This document shows positions 21,645 through 32,740 of a stretch of 54,920 nucleotides of DNA, in pieces. Made by a program: the position numbers and the translations under genes. Within the stretch, counting starts at the first letter, position 1, and each line of letters begins with the position of its first letter. The stretch is from Candidatus Margulisiibacteriota bacterium (lineage in GTDB: Bacteria; Margulisbacteria; Marinamargulisbacteria; SXXA01; SICP01): positions 1 through 54,920 of the forward strand of contig SICP01000007.1 of NCBI GenBank assembly GCA_009691415.1. Direction: 5' to 3'. The notes under the pieces are model-generated. The model saw only the letters and a program-made list of their open reading frames with translations, was not told the origin of the DNA and ran no database searches.

Positions 21645-22025
21645 ATGGAAATTATTAAAAAACAAATCAACAAAAATTTGATTAAAATTAATCTCGGTAC
21701 CGATCTCAATACTGAGACCTCTGACGTTATTGGATCTGTAGAATTAGACATAGAAACACAGGCGCAATTTATTGAAATGATTACCGTACTCCTAGAAGCC
21801 AAAAATCTGTATATCATCCTAGACATGAGTAATATCAGTTATATCGATTCATCAGGATTATGGTCCCTTTTTGAAAGCCAAAAAAAAGCAGAACAAAAAT
21901 ACGGAAAAATTGTTCTCTTAAACCCCACAAAAGATGTAGCCAGAGTATTAGACGTCACCAAAATGTCTACAAAAATCAATGTATTTACCAACGAAACAGA
22001 CGCCATTAAATCATTCCCCTCATGA
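21645..22025 (+). CDS. STAS-domain anti-sigma factor antagonist
   Basis: MSNISYIDSSGLWSLF. Confidence 0.9.
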   Translation: MEIIKKQINKNLIKINLGTDLNTETSDVIGSVELDIETQAQFIEMITVLLEAKNLYIILDMSNISYIDSSGLWSLFESQKKAEQKYGKIVLLNPTKDVARVLDVTKMSTKINVFTNETDAIKSFPS

Positions 22026-23503
22026 CAGATCCCGCACCACATGTCACAGAAGAAGACGTTCGTCTTTCAAAGCGTGAGGCTTTAATACAAACGGGAAATC
22101 CCTACGCCTATCGATTTGACAGAACCCACACGCTTCAAGAACTCATCGACACCTACACATCAGATGAAAAAACACTTCCAGAAGATCTCTCTGAAGTCAA
22201 AATAGCGGGCCGCATCATCGCAAAACGAGGACACGGAAAAGCCTGCTTTGGAAATCTTCTAGATGACAGCGGCTCCCTTCAATTTTATGCCAATAGCGCC
22301 TTAGTTTCTGAAGACACTTACCAATCTCTTTTAACATTAGACGTCGGCGATTTCATCGGCATAACAGGCATTCCTTTTTACACAAACCGCGGCGAATTCT
22401 CCATCAAAATGCACGACTACACCCTGCTCACAAAATCCCTAAAACCCCTCCCCGAAAAATACCACGGCCTCCAAAACAAAGAACTTCGCTACAGACAGCG
22501 CTATGTAGATCTTGTTGCAAATCCTGAAGTCAAACAAACCTTTAAAACCAGATCTATCATTATTCAAAAAATAAGACAGTTTTTAGGAAATGTAGGCTTT
22601 CTAGAAGTAGAAACTCCCATCTTGCATACTGTTTACGGTGGTGCTGCAGCACGTCCGTTTGTCACCCATCATAACGAAATTGGGCAAGACCTTTTCTTAA
22701 GAATTGCTACAGAACTCCATCTCAAACGACTCATCGTTGGCGGGTTTGAAAAAATATACGAAATTGGCCGCATCTTCAGAAACGAAGGCGTCTCCTACAA
22801 ACACAACCCAGAATTCACCTCTATCGAGCTCTACCAAGCCTATGCCGATTACACAGACATGATGACCCTCACAGAAACCCTCATTTCAGATTTAGTCTTC
22901 GCTATTCATGGCACCTACACAATAAACTACCAAGACAGGCTCATTAATTTTAAAGCGCCTTTCGCACGTATGACCCTCTCCGACGCACTCTCCACTTATG
23001 CCAATGTCACCCCCGATACCGACATACAAACACTCCGAAACAAAGCAAAAGAATTGGGCCTTGATATCAGTCTCAACCCAGAAAAAGGACAACTCATTGC
23101 GCACATTTACGACAAAGCCGTTGAAGCACAATTAATACAACCCATTTTTATTACAGACTACCCATGGGAAACCTCTCCTCTTGCCAAACGTCATCGCGAA
23201 AACCCCGCGCTTGTAGAACGTTTTGAATTGATTATTTCGGGCATGGAATTGGCCAATGCCTTTTCAGAATTAAACGACCCCATCGAACAACAAGCCCGCT
23301 TCGAAGACCAACTAAAAGCCCAAGAAGCCGGCGATGACGAAGCCCACCAAATGGACGACGACTACGTCAATGCACTCAAATACGGCATGCCTCCAACCGG
23401 TGGACTAGGAATAGGTATCGATCGATTAGTCATGCTACTCACAGATTCCCATTCCATAAGAGACGTTCTATTTTTTCCACATATGAAAGACAAATCAGTT
23501 TAA
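22022..23503 (+). CDS. lysS: Lysyl-tRNA synthetase, class II
   Basis: ELRYRQRYVDLVANPEV, FLEVETPILH, GRIFRNEGV, GLGIGIDRLVMLLT; ATGA overlap with the STAS gene. Confidence 0.95.
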   Translation: MTDPAPHVTEEDVRLSKREALIQTGNPYAYRFDRTHTLQELIDTYTSDEKTLPEDLSEVKIAGRIIAKRGHGKACFGNLLDDSGSLQFYANSALVSEDTYQSLLTLDVGDFIGITGIPFYTNRGEFSIKMHDYTLLTKSLKPLPEKYHGLQNKELRYRQRYVDLVANPEVKQTFKTRSIIIQKIRQFLGNVGFLEVETPILHTVYGGAAARPFVTHHNEIGQDLFLRIATELHLKRLIVGGFEKIYEIGRIFRNEGVSYKHNPEFTSIELYQAYADYTDMMTLTETLISDLVFAIHGTYTINYQDRLINFKAPFARMTLSDALSTYANVTPDTDIQTLRNKAKELGLDISLNPEKGQLIAHIYDKAVEAQLIQPIFITDYPWETSPLAKRHRENPALVERFELIISGMELANAFSELNDPIEQQARFEDQLKAQEAGDDEAHQMDDDYVNALKYGMPPTGGLGIGIDRLVMLLTDSHSIRDVLFFPHMKDKSV

Positions 23504-23533
23504 TAAAACAGGGACTTTGCTATACTAAATAAA

Positions 23534-24865
23534 ATGCCTAAAAAAGAAAATTTAAAGCTTGCACTCATACTGTTCATCATCATAACTGCAACCACAATAT
23601 TATTTACGATTCCCATTAAATTAGGCCTGGATTTACAAGGTGGCACACAACTTGTTTTAGAAGCAAAAGAAACTCCAACCCAAAAAATAGACAGCGAAAC
23701 CATTCAAGGCGTCATGTCTGTAATTCGGAATCGTATAGACGGCTTGGGCATTAGCGAACCCATTATCAGCCAAAAAGGGTTCAAACAAATTGTCGTCCAG
23801 TTACCAGGGGTAAAAGATCCCGAACACGCCATTAAAATGGTAGGCGAAACAGCGCAACTAGAATTTGTAGAAGGTGAATGGGCACCAGGCGATGTCAGCA
23901 AACTAAACGCAGAAAAGCTACAAATACTCGCAGGTACAGATGCCAAAATAGATAAAGTCATCAGCTACGACGATCATGGAAAAGTAACCAGTGAACGCGC
24001 CATCATCCTCAAAACAACCTCTCTAACAGGAAAAGATCTACAATCTGCAACCCCAGGCAATGACCAAAATGGCAATCCCATCGTCAACATTGAATTCACC
24101 AAAGAAGGCGCCAGAAAATTTCAAGAAGTCACCCGTAGAAATACAGGGAAACCCCTCGCCATTATTCTGGATCACAAAATTATTTCAGCCCCCAATATTA
24201 ACGAAGAAATTGCCGGTGGAAGAGCCCAAATTTCGGGACATTTTAGCGTGCAAGAGATGCGCGATTTGGTCATCAAACTTAAAGCCGGCGCACTCCCAGT
24301 ACCCGTCGAAATTGTCTCTCATAAAGTAGTCGGACCTACACTCGGAAAAGACTCTATTGAGAAAAGTAAAATTGCCGGACTCATAGGCACACTCGTTGTT
24401 CTTTTATTTATGTTTTTGCTTTATCGTATACCTGGTATTGCAGCTAATATCGCTCTACTTATCTACATCTTAGTCTCTTTTGCGATTCTTAAATTACTCC
24501 ACGCCACACTCACTCTTCCAGGACTCGCCGGATTTATTCTCACCATCGGCATTGCCGTAGATGCCAACGTACTAATCTTTGAACGCATCAAAGAAGAAAG
24601 AGCCCAAGGACAATCACTAGAAGCTTCTATTAAATACGGATTCGCTCGGGCAAGAGTTTCCATACTGGACTCCAACATAACAACACTCATCGGTGCCGCA
24701 GCCCTATTTGCACTTGGCACAGGCAGTATAAAAGGTTTCGCCGTCACATTATCTGTCGGCATTCTAGTAAGCATGTTTACAGCCATCACCGTCACCCGCG
24801 TAATATTAAATATATTCGTTGAAAATTGTGATAACGAAGAGCGCATTTTTAAAGGACACGCATGA
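23534..24865 (+). CDS. secD: Protein translocase subunit SecD
   Basis: LGLDLQGGTQL; IGIAVDANVLIFERIKEE. Confidence 0.95.
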   Translation: MPKKENLKLALILFIIITATTILFTIPIKLGLDLQGGTQLVLEAKETPTQKIDSETIQGVMSVIRNRIDGLGISEPIISQKGFKQIVVQLPGVKDPEHAIKMVGETAQLEFVEGEWAPGDVSKLNAEKLQILAGTDAKIDKVISYDDHGKVTSERAIILKTTSLTGKDLQSATPGNDQNGNPIVNIEFTKEGARKFQEVTRRNTGKPLAIILDHKIISAPNINEEIAGGRAQISGHFSVQEMRDLVIKLKAGALPVPVEIVSHKVVGPTLGKDSIEKSKIAGLIGTLVVLLFMFLLYRIPGIAANIALLIYILVSFAILKLLHATLTLPGLAGFILTIGIAVDANVLIFERIKEERAQGQSLEASIKYGFARARVSILDSNITTLIGAAALFALGTGSIKGFAVTLSVGILVSMFTAITVTRVILNIFVENCDNEERIFKGHA

Positions 24866-25836
24866 AAACGTTTCAATTTAAATTTATCGAAAAAAAGAAT
24901 TTTTTCTACACACTTTCCACCCTACTTATTATTGCTGGATTTGTCCTCATGGCCCTTCGAGCATTACAAGCGGAACCCGTTTTAAATTGGGGCATCGATT
25001 TCGTTGGTGGAAGCACCCTCAATCTAAAATTCCCAACATTAGAAGCACAACTGACACAAGCTGATCAAAAGAAACAATCTCGACAAGACATCACTACCCA
25101 ATTTATCGAACGTATTCGCATATCCCTCACACAATTAAATCTCGAAAAAAGCAGCATACAAATAACCCCCGAAAACGAAATTCTCATCAAAACAAACTCG
25201 TTAGATACGGCTGCCCTAAAGAAAATACAAGCACAGCTGCAAAAAGATTTTGGGGCTATCGAAACACTCGAAGTAGATTTTATAGGCCCCAGCATCGGAC
25301 AAGAACTACGCCAAAAAAGTATCTGGATCATCCTAACAGTCTGCACCTCACTACTTCTTTTTATTTCCTGGCGATTTACGTTTTCATACGGTATTGGCGC
25401 CATTGCAGCTTTACTACATGACGCACTCGCAACCCTAAGCATTGCCTCTATATTTTACATCGAAATTGATACAGGCTTCATCGCCGCAATGCTCACAGTA
25501 CTGGGCTATTCTATGAATGATACTATTATTATTTTTGACCGAATTCGCGAAAATCTAGTCCACAAAAAAACAACCCAAAGCATAAAGAACATTACGAATT
25601 TATCACTCAATCAAACACTAACCAGAACCATTAACACTGTCCTAACCGCCCTCATCATGCTCATCGCGATGATTATCTTCGGAGGCAATACCATCAGATC
25701 ATTTCTAGTCGTACTCTTTATCGGCATTGCGCTAGGCACCTACTCGTCGCTCTTCATCGCAAGCCCCGTATTTGTATACTTCTTTAAAAAACAAGAAGAG
25801 AAAAACACGACAGAAACAGTAACAAGTAAAAAATAA
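24862..25836 (+). CDS. secF: Protein translocase subunit SecF
   Basis: WGIDFVGGS; LGYSMNDTIIIFDRIREN. Confidence 0.95.
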   Translation: MKTFQFKFIEKKNFFYTLSTLLIIAGFVLMALRALQAEPVLNWGIDFVGGSTLNLKFPTLEAQLTQADQKKQSRQDITTQFIERIRISLTQLNLEKSSIQITPENEILIKTNSLDTAALKKIQAQLQKDFGAIETLEVDFIGPSIGQELRQKSIWIILTVCTSLLLFISWRFTFSYGIGAIAALLHDALATLSIASIFYIEIDTGFIAAMLTVLGYSMNDTIIIFDRIRENLVHKKTTQSIKNITNLSLNQTLTRTINTVLTALIMLIAMIIFGGNTIRSFLVVLFIGIALGTYSSLFIASPVFVYFFKKQEEKNTTETVTSKK

Positions 25837-25847
25837 ATTAGTAGATC

Positions 25848-26801
25848 TTACTCGCTAAACTGTCCCATTTTTCTAAATTTCAAATATCGCTCTTCTTGAA
25901 TTTTTTTAACATTGGTTATTTTTTTATAGGCATTCAAATCTTTTAAGACCACTTTCTTAATAGACGCTGCCGCAGCTTCCCAATCATAATGTGCGCCACC
26001 CATGGGCTCTTTGATCACATCATCAGCCACACCCAAAGCCACAATGTCCGGTGCCGTAATTTTTAAACTCTTAGACGTAATATCAGACTTCGCCGCATCA
26101 TGAAACAAAATCGACGCGCACCCCTCAGGAGAAATCACTGAGTAAACTGCATACTCCATCATATACACTTTATTAGACACGCCTATACCTAGTGCACCAC
26201 CAGATCCACCCTCACCAATAACAACCGTAATCACAGGCACCGTAAGCCCCGCCATCTCACGCAAATTACGTGCAATCGCTTCCGCTTGTCCACGCTCTTC
26301 TGCACCCAACCCTGGGAACGCACCTGGTGTATCAATAAACGTGACAATAGGCATCGAAAATTTTTCGGCCATTTTCATCAAACGTAAGGCTTTACGATAT
26401 CCCTCAGGATGCGGCATACCAAAATTACGATAAATATTTTCTTTGGTGTCATGCCCTTTTTGATGACCAATAACCATCACGCGATGCTTCTTCAAGAAGC
26501 CAACCCCTGCGACAATAGAAGGATCATCTCGAAACGCACGATCGCCATGTAATTCAATAAAGTTTTCTAAAATCAACCGAAATAAACTACTACTATCCGG
26601 ACGATTCGGATGACGTGAAATTTGTACAATCTGAGCCGGAGTCAAATCCGTATAAATCGTTTTTTTCAAAGTATCGGCTCTCGCTTCAATACGTTCTATT
26701 TCTCGACTCAAATCAACATCCCCCTCATGAGAAAGCTGCTTCAGTTGGGCAATTTTCTCATAAAGTTCCTGAAGAGGAGTCTCAAACGCTAAAGTCTTCA
26801 T
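25848..26801 (-). CDS. accA: Acetyl-CoA carboxylase carboxyltransferase subunit alpha
   Basis: [30 protein letters not shown]-type sequence, [25 protein letters not shown]. Confidence 0.96.
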   Translation of the reverse strand: [317 protein letters not shown]

Positions 26802-27661
26802 ATTTCAGCCCCATGAGGATCTAATAACATCACTACATCAAATAAGAGCTGACGCATTTCATTACGAGGCACCACACGATCTACCATGCCATGCTCTAAT
26901 AAAAATTCTGCACGTTGAAATCCTTTCGGTAATTTCTGACGAATCGTTTGCTCAATAACCCTAGGTCCCGCAAATGAAATGAGTGTGCCTGGTTCTGTTA
27001 AATTAACATCTCCCAACATCGCAAAACTCGCACTGGTTCCACCTGTAGTCGGATCACAGACCACAGAAATATAAGGGACAGAAACCTCTGCCAAACGATT
27101 CAACGCAGCACTGGTCTTGGCCATCTGCATCAAACTTAAAATACCCTCTTGCATCCGAGCCCCACCAGACGCTGTAAAAATAATAACAGGGTGCTTATTT
27201 TCTACACCCGCTTCAATCAAACGCGTAATTTTTTCCCCAACAACAGATCCCATGGATCCACCCATAAACCCAAAATCCATAATCGCAACATTAACAGATT
27301 TCCCTTTTAAGAGTACGCGACCCGTTCTCACCGCATCTTTAACACCACTTTTTTTCTGCGCTCTTTTTATACGATCCGCGTAGGCTTCTGTATCCGTAAA
27401 GGTCAGAAAATCAACAGGGCCAATACCCGCATTAGTCTCTTCAAAAGAATCCGGATCAAATAAAAACTTAAGACGTTCTTCTGGAGAAACCCTAAAATGG
27501 TAGTTACATCTAGGACACACTTTAAGATTAGCTTCTAAATCTTTAAGAAAAAGCACCTCAGTACAGCCCAGGCACTTAACCCACAAGTCGCCTGGAATAT
27601 TCAGCTTCTTGGAGGAATGTCTCCGTTTTTCTTTCTTAGCAAACCAATCAACAATTGACAT
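26798..27661 (-). CDS. accD: Acetyl-CoA carboxylase carboxyltransferase subunit beta
   Basis: Zn finger CLGC...CPRC; ASGGARMQEGI; DPTTGGTSASFAMLGD. Confidence 0.96.
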   Translation of the reverse strand: MSIVDWFAKKEKRRHSSKKLNIPGDLWVKCLGCTEVLFLKDLEANLKVCPRCNYHFRVSPEERLKFLFDPDSFEETNAGIGPVDFLTFTDTEAYADRIKRAQKKSGVKDAVRTGRVLLKGKSVNVAIMDFGFMGGSMGSVVGEKITRLIEAGVENKHPVIIFTASGGARMQEGILSLMQMAKTSAALNRLAEVSVPYISVVCDPTTGGTSASFAMLGDVNLTEPGTLISFAGPRVIEQTIRQKLPKGFQRAEFLLEHGMVDRVVPRNEMRQLLFDVVMLLDPHGAEI

Positions 27662-27752
27662 AAAAAAATTCCATGAGATATACTTTGAGGTTCGTTCGAG
27701 TTCACATCATAACCAATATCACCATCAACGTCAATTTTAATGAGGGATCACA

Positions 27753-28016
27753 ATGGCAAATACAAAATCAGCAAAAAAAAGCATACTTGTTAGCAAGAGA
27801 AATCAAGAACGCAACAGCAATTTCAAAAGCAAGATGAAAACATTCATCAAAAAAGCACAAACTGCTATCGAGCAAAAAGCAGAAAACAAAACTGAAGTCG
27901 TAAAAGTGGCATTACAAGTTATCGATAAAACAGCAAGTAAAGGCATCATTAAAAAACAAACTGCGTCACGCAAAAAATCAAACCTTTCAGTAGCACTCAA
28001 CAAAAGCAACAAATAA
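27753..28016 (+). CDS. rpsT: 30S ribosomal protein S20
   Basis: MANTKSAKKSILVSKRNQERN...KTASKGIIKKQTASRKKSNL; SD gaggga. Confidence 0.94.
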   Translation: MANTKSAKKSILVSKRNQERNSNFKSKMKTFIKKAQTAIEQKAENKTEVVKVALQVIDKTASKGIIKKQTASRKKSNLSVALNKSNK

Positions 28017-28022
28017 CTTCTT

Positions 28023-28448
28023 ATGAGAAGGCACCTTCTTCTCCCAATTTTCAGCCTGCTTCTTAGCTTTTCAAGCATTTCCTATGGTGAGCACAAAACT
28101 CACCATCTCCTCATAAACAAAACCAACTTCACAATCGAAATAGCCAAAACACCCGAAGAACGTCGAAACGGCCTCATGTTCCGGGAAACCCTAGCAGACC
28201 ATCACGGCATGCTGTTCCTCTTCGACCAAGACGACATCCATAGCTTCTGGATGCACAATACCCTGATCTCACTCGACATCATCTGGATCGGTGCCAACAA
28301 AAAAATTGTTTATATCCATGAAAACGCCAAACCCTTCGACGACACCCCACTCACCCCGTCACAAAAATCACGATTCGTACTAGAAGTCCCCGCAGGAACT
28401 GTCAAGAAATACCACCTAGTCATTAACGATAAAATTACTTTACAATAA
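28023..28448 (+). CDS. DUF192 family secreted protein
   Basis: Signal peptide; ERRNGLMFRETLADHHGMLFLF, FWMHNTLISLDIIWI. Confidence 0.88.
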   Translation: MRRHLLLPIFSLLLSFSSISYGEHKTHHLLINKTNFTIEIAKTPEERRNGLMFRETLADHHGMLFLFDQDDIHSFWMHNTLISLDIIWIGANKKIVYIHENAKPFDDTPLTPSQKSRFVLEVPAGTVKKYHLVINDKITLQ

Positions 28449-29135
28449 TCCCAGACCGTTCACTGTCCGAAACAGTCCCTGAAGAATAATTAGGTATCTC
28501 ATCATAAGCAAAGATTCGGTAATAATACCGTTTATTCGCAAGAACAGCAGTATCCCTAAACGTTTCAGCTAGACCCTGATAAACCACGGTACCATCTTGA
28601 GGACCACTCGGAAAATTATTTTCTTTACGCCGAATCACGATACCTGCCAAATCTGCATTAGACGGATTTTTCCAAGACAACTCAATATAATTATTGAGGT
28701 CATTTTCAGTTAATTTAAACTGAGACGGAACCGCAGGCGCACTCTGGTCATCTGGAATAGCAGAAATAGGATCGCTAAACGGCCCCAAATTACCAGACTT
28801 ATCATAAGCCCGATGGTAAAACGTATACAAAGATCCGTTCTTTAACGAATGTACTGCATAAGTTGAAACATTGCCCACATCAACACGTATCACAGTAGAA
28901 GAAGCAGTTTCTTCTCCATAATAAAGCAAGTAGCCTGCAATATCTTTTTCAGAATTTTTAGGCCAAGAAAAAATAACGCCATCATCCAAACTTTGGACCG
29001 TAAGAGAAGCTGGTTTTGCTGGTGGTATAAAATCAGGCCCCGCAGAACCCTTATCATCAGACGACCCTGTCCTCCCACAAGAAAAAAGCATCGTGCTAAT
29101 AAAAATTATCCCTAGGAAACGTGCAAAACTACCCA
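28435..29135 (-). CDS. Fibronectin type III repeat lipoprotein
   Basis: Start at MGSFARFLG (29135); lipobox MLFSC; two FN3-like modules. Confidence 0.75.
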
Positions 29136-29171
29136 TGTCTTTCAGTGTAACATACGATATAATAACGCCCA

Positions 29172-31466
29172 ATGGCCAGAAAAAATTCCCAAACAAAAGA
29201 CGCCGACGAAGCAGTATACACACAACGAGAAGGCGAATTTATCGCCGTCTTTTTGATATTTTTTTCACTCTTCATTTTTGTCAGTAATCACTTCCCAGAC
29301 ACCACCGGTATCGTCGGGAAAATAGTTGTCCAATTTCTAGGACAAAGTCTCTTTGGAAAAGGCATACTCTATCTCCCCGCATTTCTACTTCTTACAGCTT
29401 TCTCTCTTGTTTTTGCAAAATCCAGAAAAAATCTCACCCTAGTCACCACCCTCTTTGGATTCATCGCCTTAACCATTTTTCTAGAACTCAAAATTAACCA
29501 TGACCCCGTCAAATTTAGTTGGCCACTTCCTCTCAATGCAGGAGGCATCGTAGGTTACATCGGTCTATGGATTAGCAATTTTTTAATTGGCCCTTTCGGC
29601 ACACATATTTTACTCATTACCGTACTCACCCTCTGCATTTTAATTTTTTTCAACCTATCTATACGAAAAACATTTAAATTTATCGGCAACGCTGTCTTCG
29701 TAGAAACCGATGAAAAACCCATTCCAAAAAGACGGACACTTCCTGTCGAAAAAACACATTGGTACAGTTGGTTCAGAAAAGACAAACCCCCTACAGAAGA
29801 GGAAGACGCGGAAGAAGAACCCGAAGAAATACAAAAAGCACAGGTCAACTTTCATCCCGATGACATGGATGAAGACCTGCCTCAAATTGAAATAGACCCC
29901 CCCACTATTCAAGCCCCGCTCAGTTTCAAGCGCCCTCAAAAACAAACAGAATATCATTCCAATTTGCCCTACAAATTTCCACCCCTCAGCTTACTAAACA
30001 AACCTGGACAAATTTTCAAAAATTCCAAAGCATCAATAGATAAACACCAAGAAAACGCCAAAATTCTAGAAGATACATTGGCTAGCTTTAACGTCGCTGC
30101 CAAAGTCGTCAACATCACGCCCGGCCCAAGTATTACCCGATACGAACTTGCCCCCGGCATCGGTGTCAAAATCAGCAAAATCACCAATCTTGCCAATGAT
30201 ATTGCCCTCAAACTGGCGGCTCCAGACGTCCGAATAGAAGCCCCTATCCCAGGAAAATCCCTCATCGGCATCGAAGTCCCCAACACCAAAACCGAAACCA
30301 TTACACTCCGAAATATTATCGAAGGCACGCCTTTTTTTGATGAAGAATCCAAACTCGTTAGTGCCGTTGGCATGACCATTTCCGGAGAAGCCATTCTCAT
30401 GGATCTTGGCAAAATGCCTCACGTACTCATCGCTGGTGCCACAGGATCCGGAAAAAGTATTTGTCTCAACACCATTATTATTTCCATTCTGATGCGAGCC
30501 ACTCCAGACGAAGTAAAAATGCTCATGATCGATCCCAAAAAAGTAGAACTGAGCCTCTACGAAGACATCCCGCATCTTATCGCACCCGTTGTAACAGATC
30601 CCCACAAAGCAGCCGCCACACTCAAGCGTTGGGCACTCACCGAAATGGAAAATCGCTATGAAACATTCTCTCGCGTAGGCGTCAAAAATATCGAGGGTTT
30701 CAACAAAAAGATAGAAAGCTGTATCGAACTTGGCAAAACAGACGAAGAAGCCGCTCGCGAAAAACTTAATACGTTTCTCTATCCAGACGGTGACATCGGA
30801 GACGTCAATTTTGAACCTAAAAAACTACCTTACATCGTTGTTATTATTGATGAATTAGCAGACCTTATGATGGTCGCCTCGCAAGAAGTAGAAACGACTA
30901 TTTGCCGATTGGCACAAATGGCACGAGCCACAGGCATCCATCTCGTTATCGCAACCCAACGTCCCAGTGTCAACGTCATTACTGGCCTCATCAAAGCCAA
31001 CATCCCTTCACGTATTTCTTTCTACCTACAATCTCAAATCGATTCGCGAACCGTACTCGACATGGGCGGTGCGGAAAAACTACTCGGAAAAGGCGACATG
31101 CTCTATTCTCCCGTCGGCTCTTTCAAACCCCAACGGATTCAAGGCGTTTTTGTCAGCGAAAAAGAAATCAAAAGCATCGTCAGTTTTGTTAAAGAACAGG
31201 CGCAACCGCAATATCTAGATGAACTTATTGACATCGAACCACTTGAGTCCAGCAGCAGTAATAACAAAGAGACGGGTGCCGACGTAGACGATGATTTACT
31301 CGAAGAAGCCAAGCGCATTATTATGACTACACAATACGCCTCCACGTCTTACCTCCAACGAAAACTCAGAATCGGCTATAATCGGGCAGCACGCCTCATG
31401 GATCAACTCCGTGAACAAGGCATCATCGCACAATACGCAAACCAAAAGGGACCTAGAAACGAATGA
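29172..31466 (+). CDS. ftsK: DNA translocase FtsK/SpoIIIE
   Basis: Four N-terminal TMs, Walker A GATGSGKS, VIIDELADLMM, C-terminal winged helix. Confidence 0.95.
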   Translation: MARKNSQTKDADEAVYTQREGEFIAVFLIFFSLFIFVSNHFPDTTGIVGKIVVQFLGQSLFGKGILYLPAFLLLTAFSLVFAKSRKNLTLVTTLFGFIALTIFLELKINHDPVKFSWPLPLNAGGIVGYIGLWISNFLIGPFGTHILLITVLTLCILIFFNLSIRKTFKFIGNAVFVETDEKPIPKRRTLPVEKTHWYSWFRKDKPPTEEEDAEEEPEEIQKAQVNFHPDDMDEDLPQIEIDPPTIQAPLSFKRPQKQTEYHSNLPYKFPPLSLLNKPGQIFKNSKASIDKHQENAKILEDTLASFNVAAKVVNITPGPSITRYELAPGIGVKISKITNLANDIALKLAAPDVRIEAPIPGKSLIGIEVPNTKTETITLRNIIEGTPFFDEESKLVSAVGMTISGEAILMDLGKMPHVLIAGATGSGKSICLNTIIISILMRATPDEVKMLMIDPKKVELSLYEDIPHLIAPVVTDPHKAAATLKRWALTEMENRYETFSRVGVKNIEGFNKKIESCIELGKTDEEAAREKLNTFLYPDGDIGDVNFEPKKLPYIVVIIDELADLMMVASQEVETTICRLAQMARATGIHLVIATQRPSVNVITGLIKANIPSRISFYLQSQIDSRTVLDMGGAEKLLGKGDMLYSPVGSFKPQRIQGVFVSEKEIKSIVSFVKEQAQPQYLDELIDIEPLESSSSNNKETGADVDDDLLEEAKRIIMTTQYASTSYLQRKLRIGYNRAARLMDQLREQGIIAQYANQKGPRNE

Positions 31467-32740
31467 AAATCGGCCTGCTCGGACTCGGCAATGTTGCTGA
31501 GGGAATTCTATCCATCTTAAAAGACAATCACACACTACTCCACTCCAGAACTGGGGAATCGTTTGAGGTCAAATCTGCCCTTGTCCGAAACCTAGAAAAA
31601 GCACGAAAAATCGCGCCCTCTTCTCTTAAATTAACCACGCAAGCGAGCGACATTTTAGAAAATACCGAAATCGATATCGTCATCGAAGTCATGGGCGGCG
31701 AAGAACCCGCGCTTACTTACATCAAAACCGCACTAAAAAACAAAAAACATGTCATCACAGCCAACAAAGCCATCATCGCCCAACACAGACCCGAACTACT
31801 CAAACTCGCACAAGAAAACAACGTTCAGCTTCTCTTCGAAGCCTCCGTTGCAGGCGGTATTCCCATCATCCGGACGCTCACTATAGGCTATGCGGCAAAC
31901 CACATCCACTCTCTCTACGGCATCCTCAATGGCACCACCAACTACATCCTCACCAACATGGAACGCGAAGAAAAAGAATACCCTCAAATTCTTAAAAATG
32001 CCCAAAAGCTCGGTTTTGCAGAAGCCGATCCTACTATGGACATCTCAGGATTAGATGCCGCCTACAAACTTATTATCCTAGCGGGCGTTGCGTTTCACAC
32101 CACCATCAATCTAGAAAACATCTACTACGAAGGCATCGACAACATCACCCTCAAAGACATCACCTACGCCAAAGACCTAGGTTACAAAATCAAGTTATTA
32201 GCCATCGGCAAAACCAACCCTATGATCTTCAAAGTGCACCCCACCCTCATACCCATTTCACACCCACTCGCTGGCATCGACAACGAATTCAACGCCATCT
32301 TCATCGACGGCAATGCAGTTGGAGAATCCATGCTAGTAGGAAAAGGCGCAGGCGCACTTCCAACCGGTTCGGCCATCGTCTCTGACCTCATCGAAATTGC
32401 CCTCACCCCCAAAAAACAAATCCCCTTCATCGAGGACAAAGCCACCAAACTATCCCCCATCGAAAAAACCTACTCCCAATTTTATATTCGGCTCACCGTC
32501 GCGGACAAAGTCGGCACCCTAGAAAAAATCACTAGTCTTCTCAGCAAACAAACCATCAGCCTCTCCAAACTCTTTCAAAAAGAAAAATCCAAAAACACCG
32601 CCGAAATCGTCATGATCACCCACGTTGTACAAGAAAGTCACATGAAAACAACGATTGCAAACCTCATTATATTGCCAGAAATTATTGAGGCCCCGGTTGT
32701 TATTCGGGTGGGGTTGGAAGAACCAACAACGACAGACTAG
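31463..32740 (+). CDS. hom: Homoserine dehydrogenase
   Basis: GLLGLGNVAEG; TANKA; GILNGTTNYIL; GLDAAYKL; C-terminal ACT-like region. Confidence 0.94.
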   Translation: MKIGLLGLGNVAEGILSILKDNHTLLHSRTGESFEVKSALVRNLEKARKIAPSSLKLTTQASDILENTEIDIVIEVMGGEEPALTYIKTALKNKKHVITANKAIIAQHRPELLKLAQENNVQLLFEASVAGGIPIIRTLTIGYAANHIHSLYGILNGTTNYILTNMEREEKEYPQILKNAQKLGFAEADPTMDISGLDAAYKLIILAGVAFHTTINLENIYYEGIDNITLKDITYAKDLGYKIKLLAIGKTNPMIFKVHPTLIPISHPLAGIDNEFNAIFIDGNAVGESMLVGKGAGALPTGSAIVSDLIEIALTPKKQIPFIEDKATKLSPIEKTYSQFYIRLTVADKVGTLEKITSLLSKQTISLSKLFQKEKSKNTAEIVMITHVVQESHMKTTIANLIILPEIIEAPVVIRVGLEEPTTTD

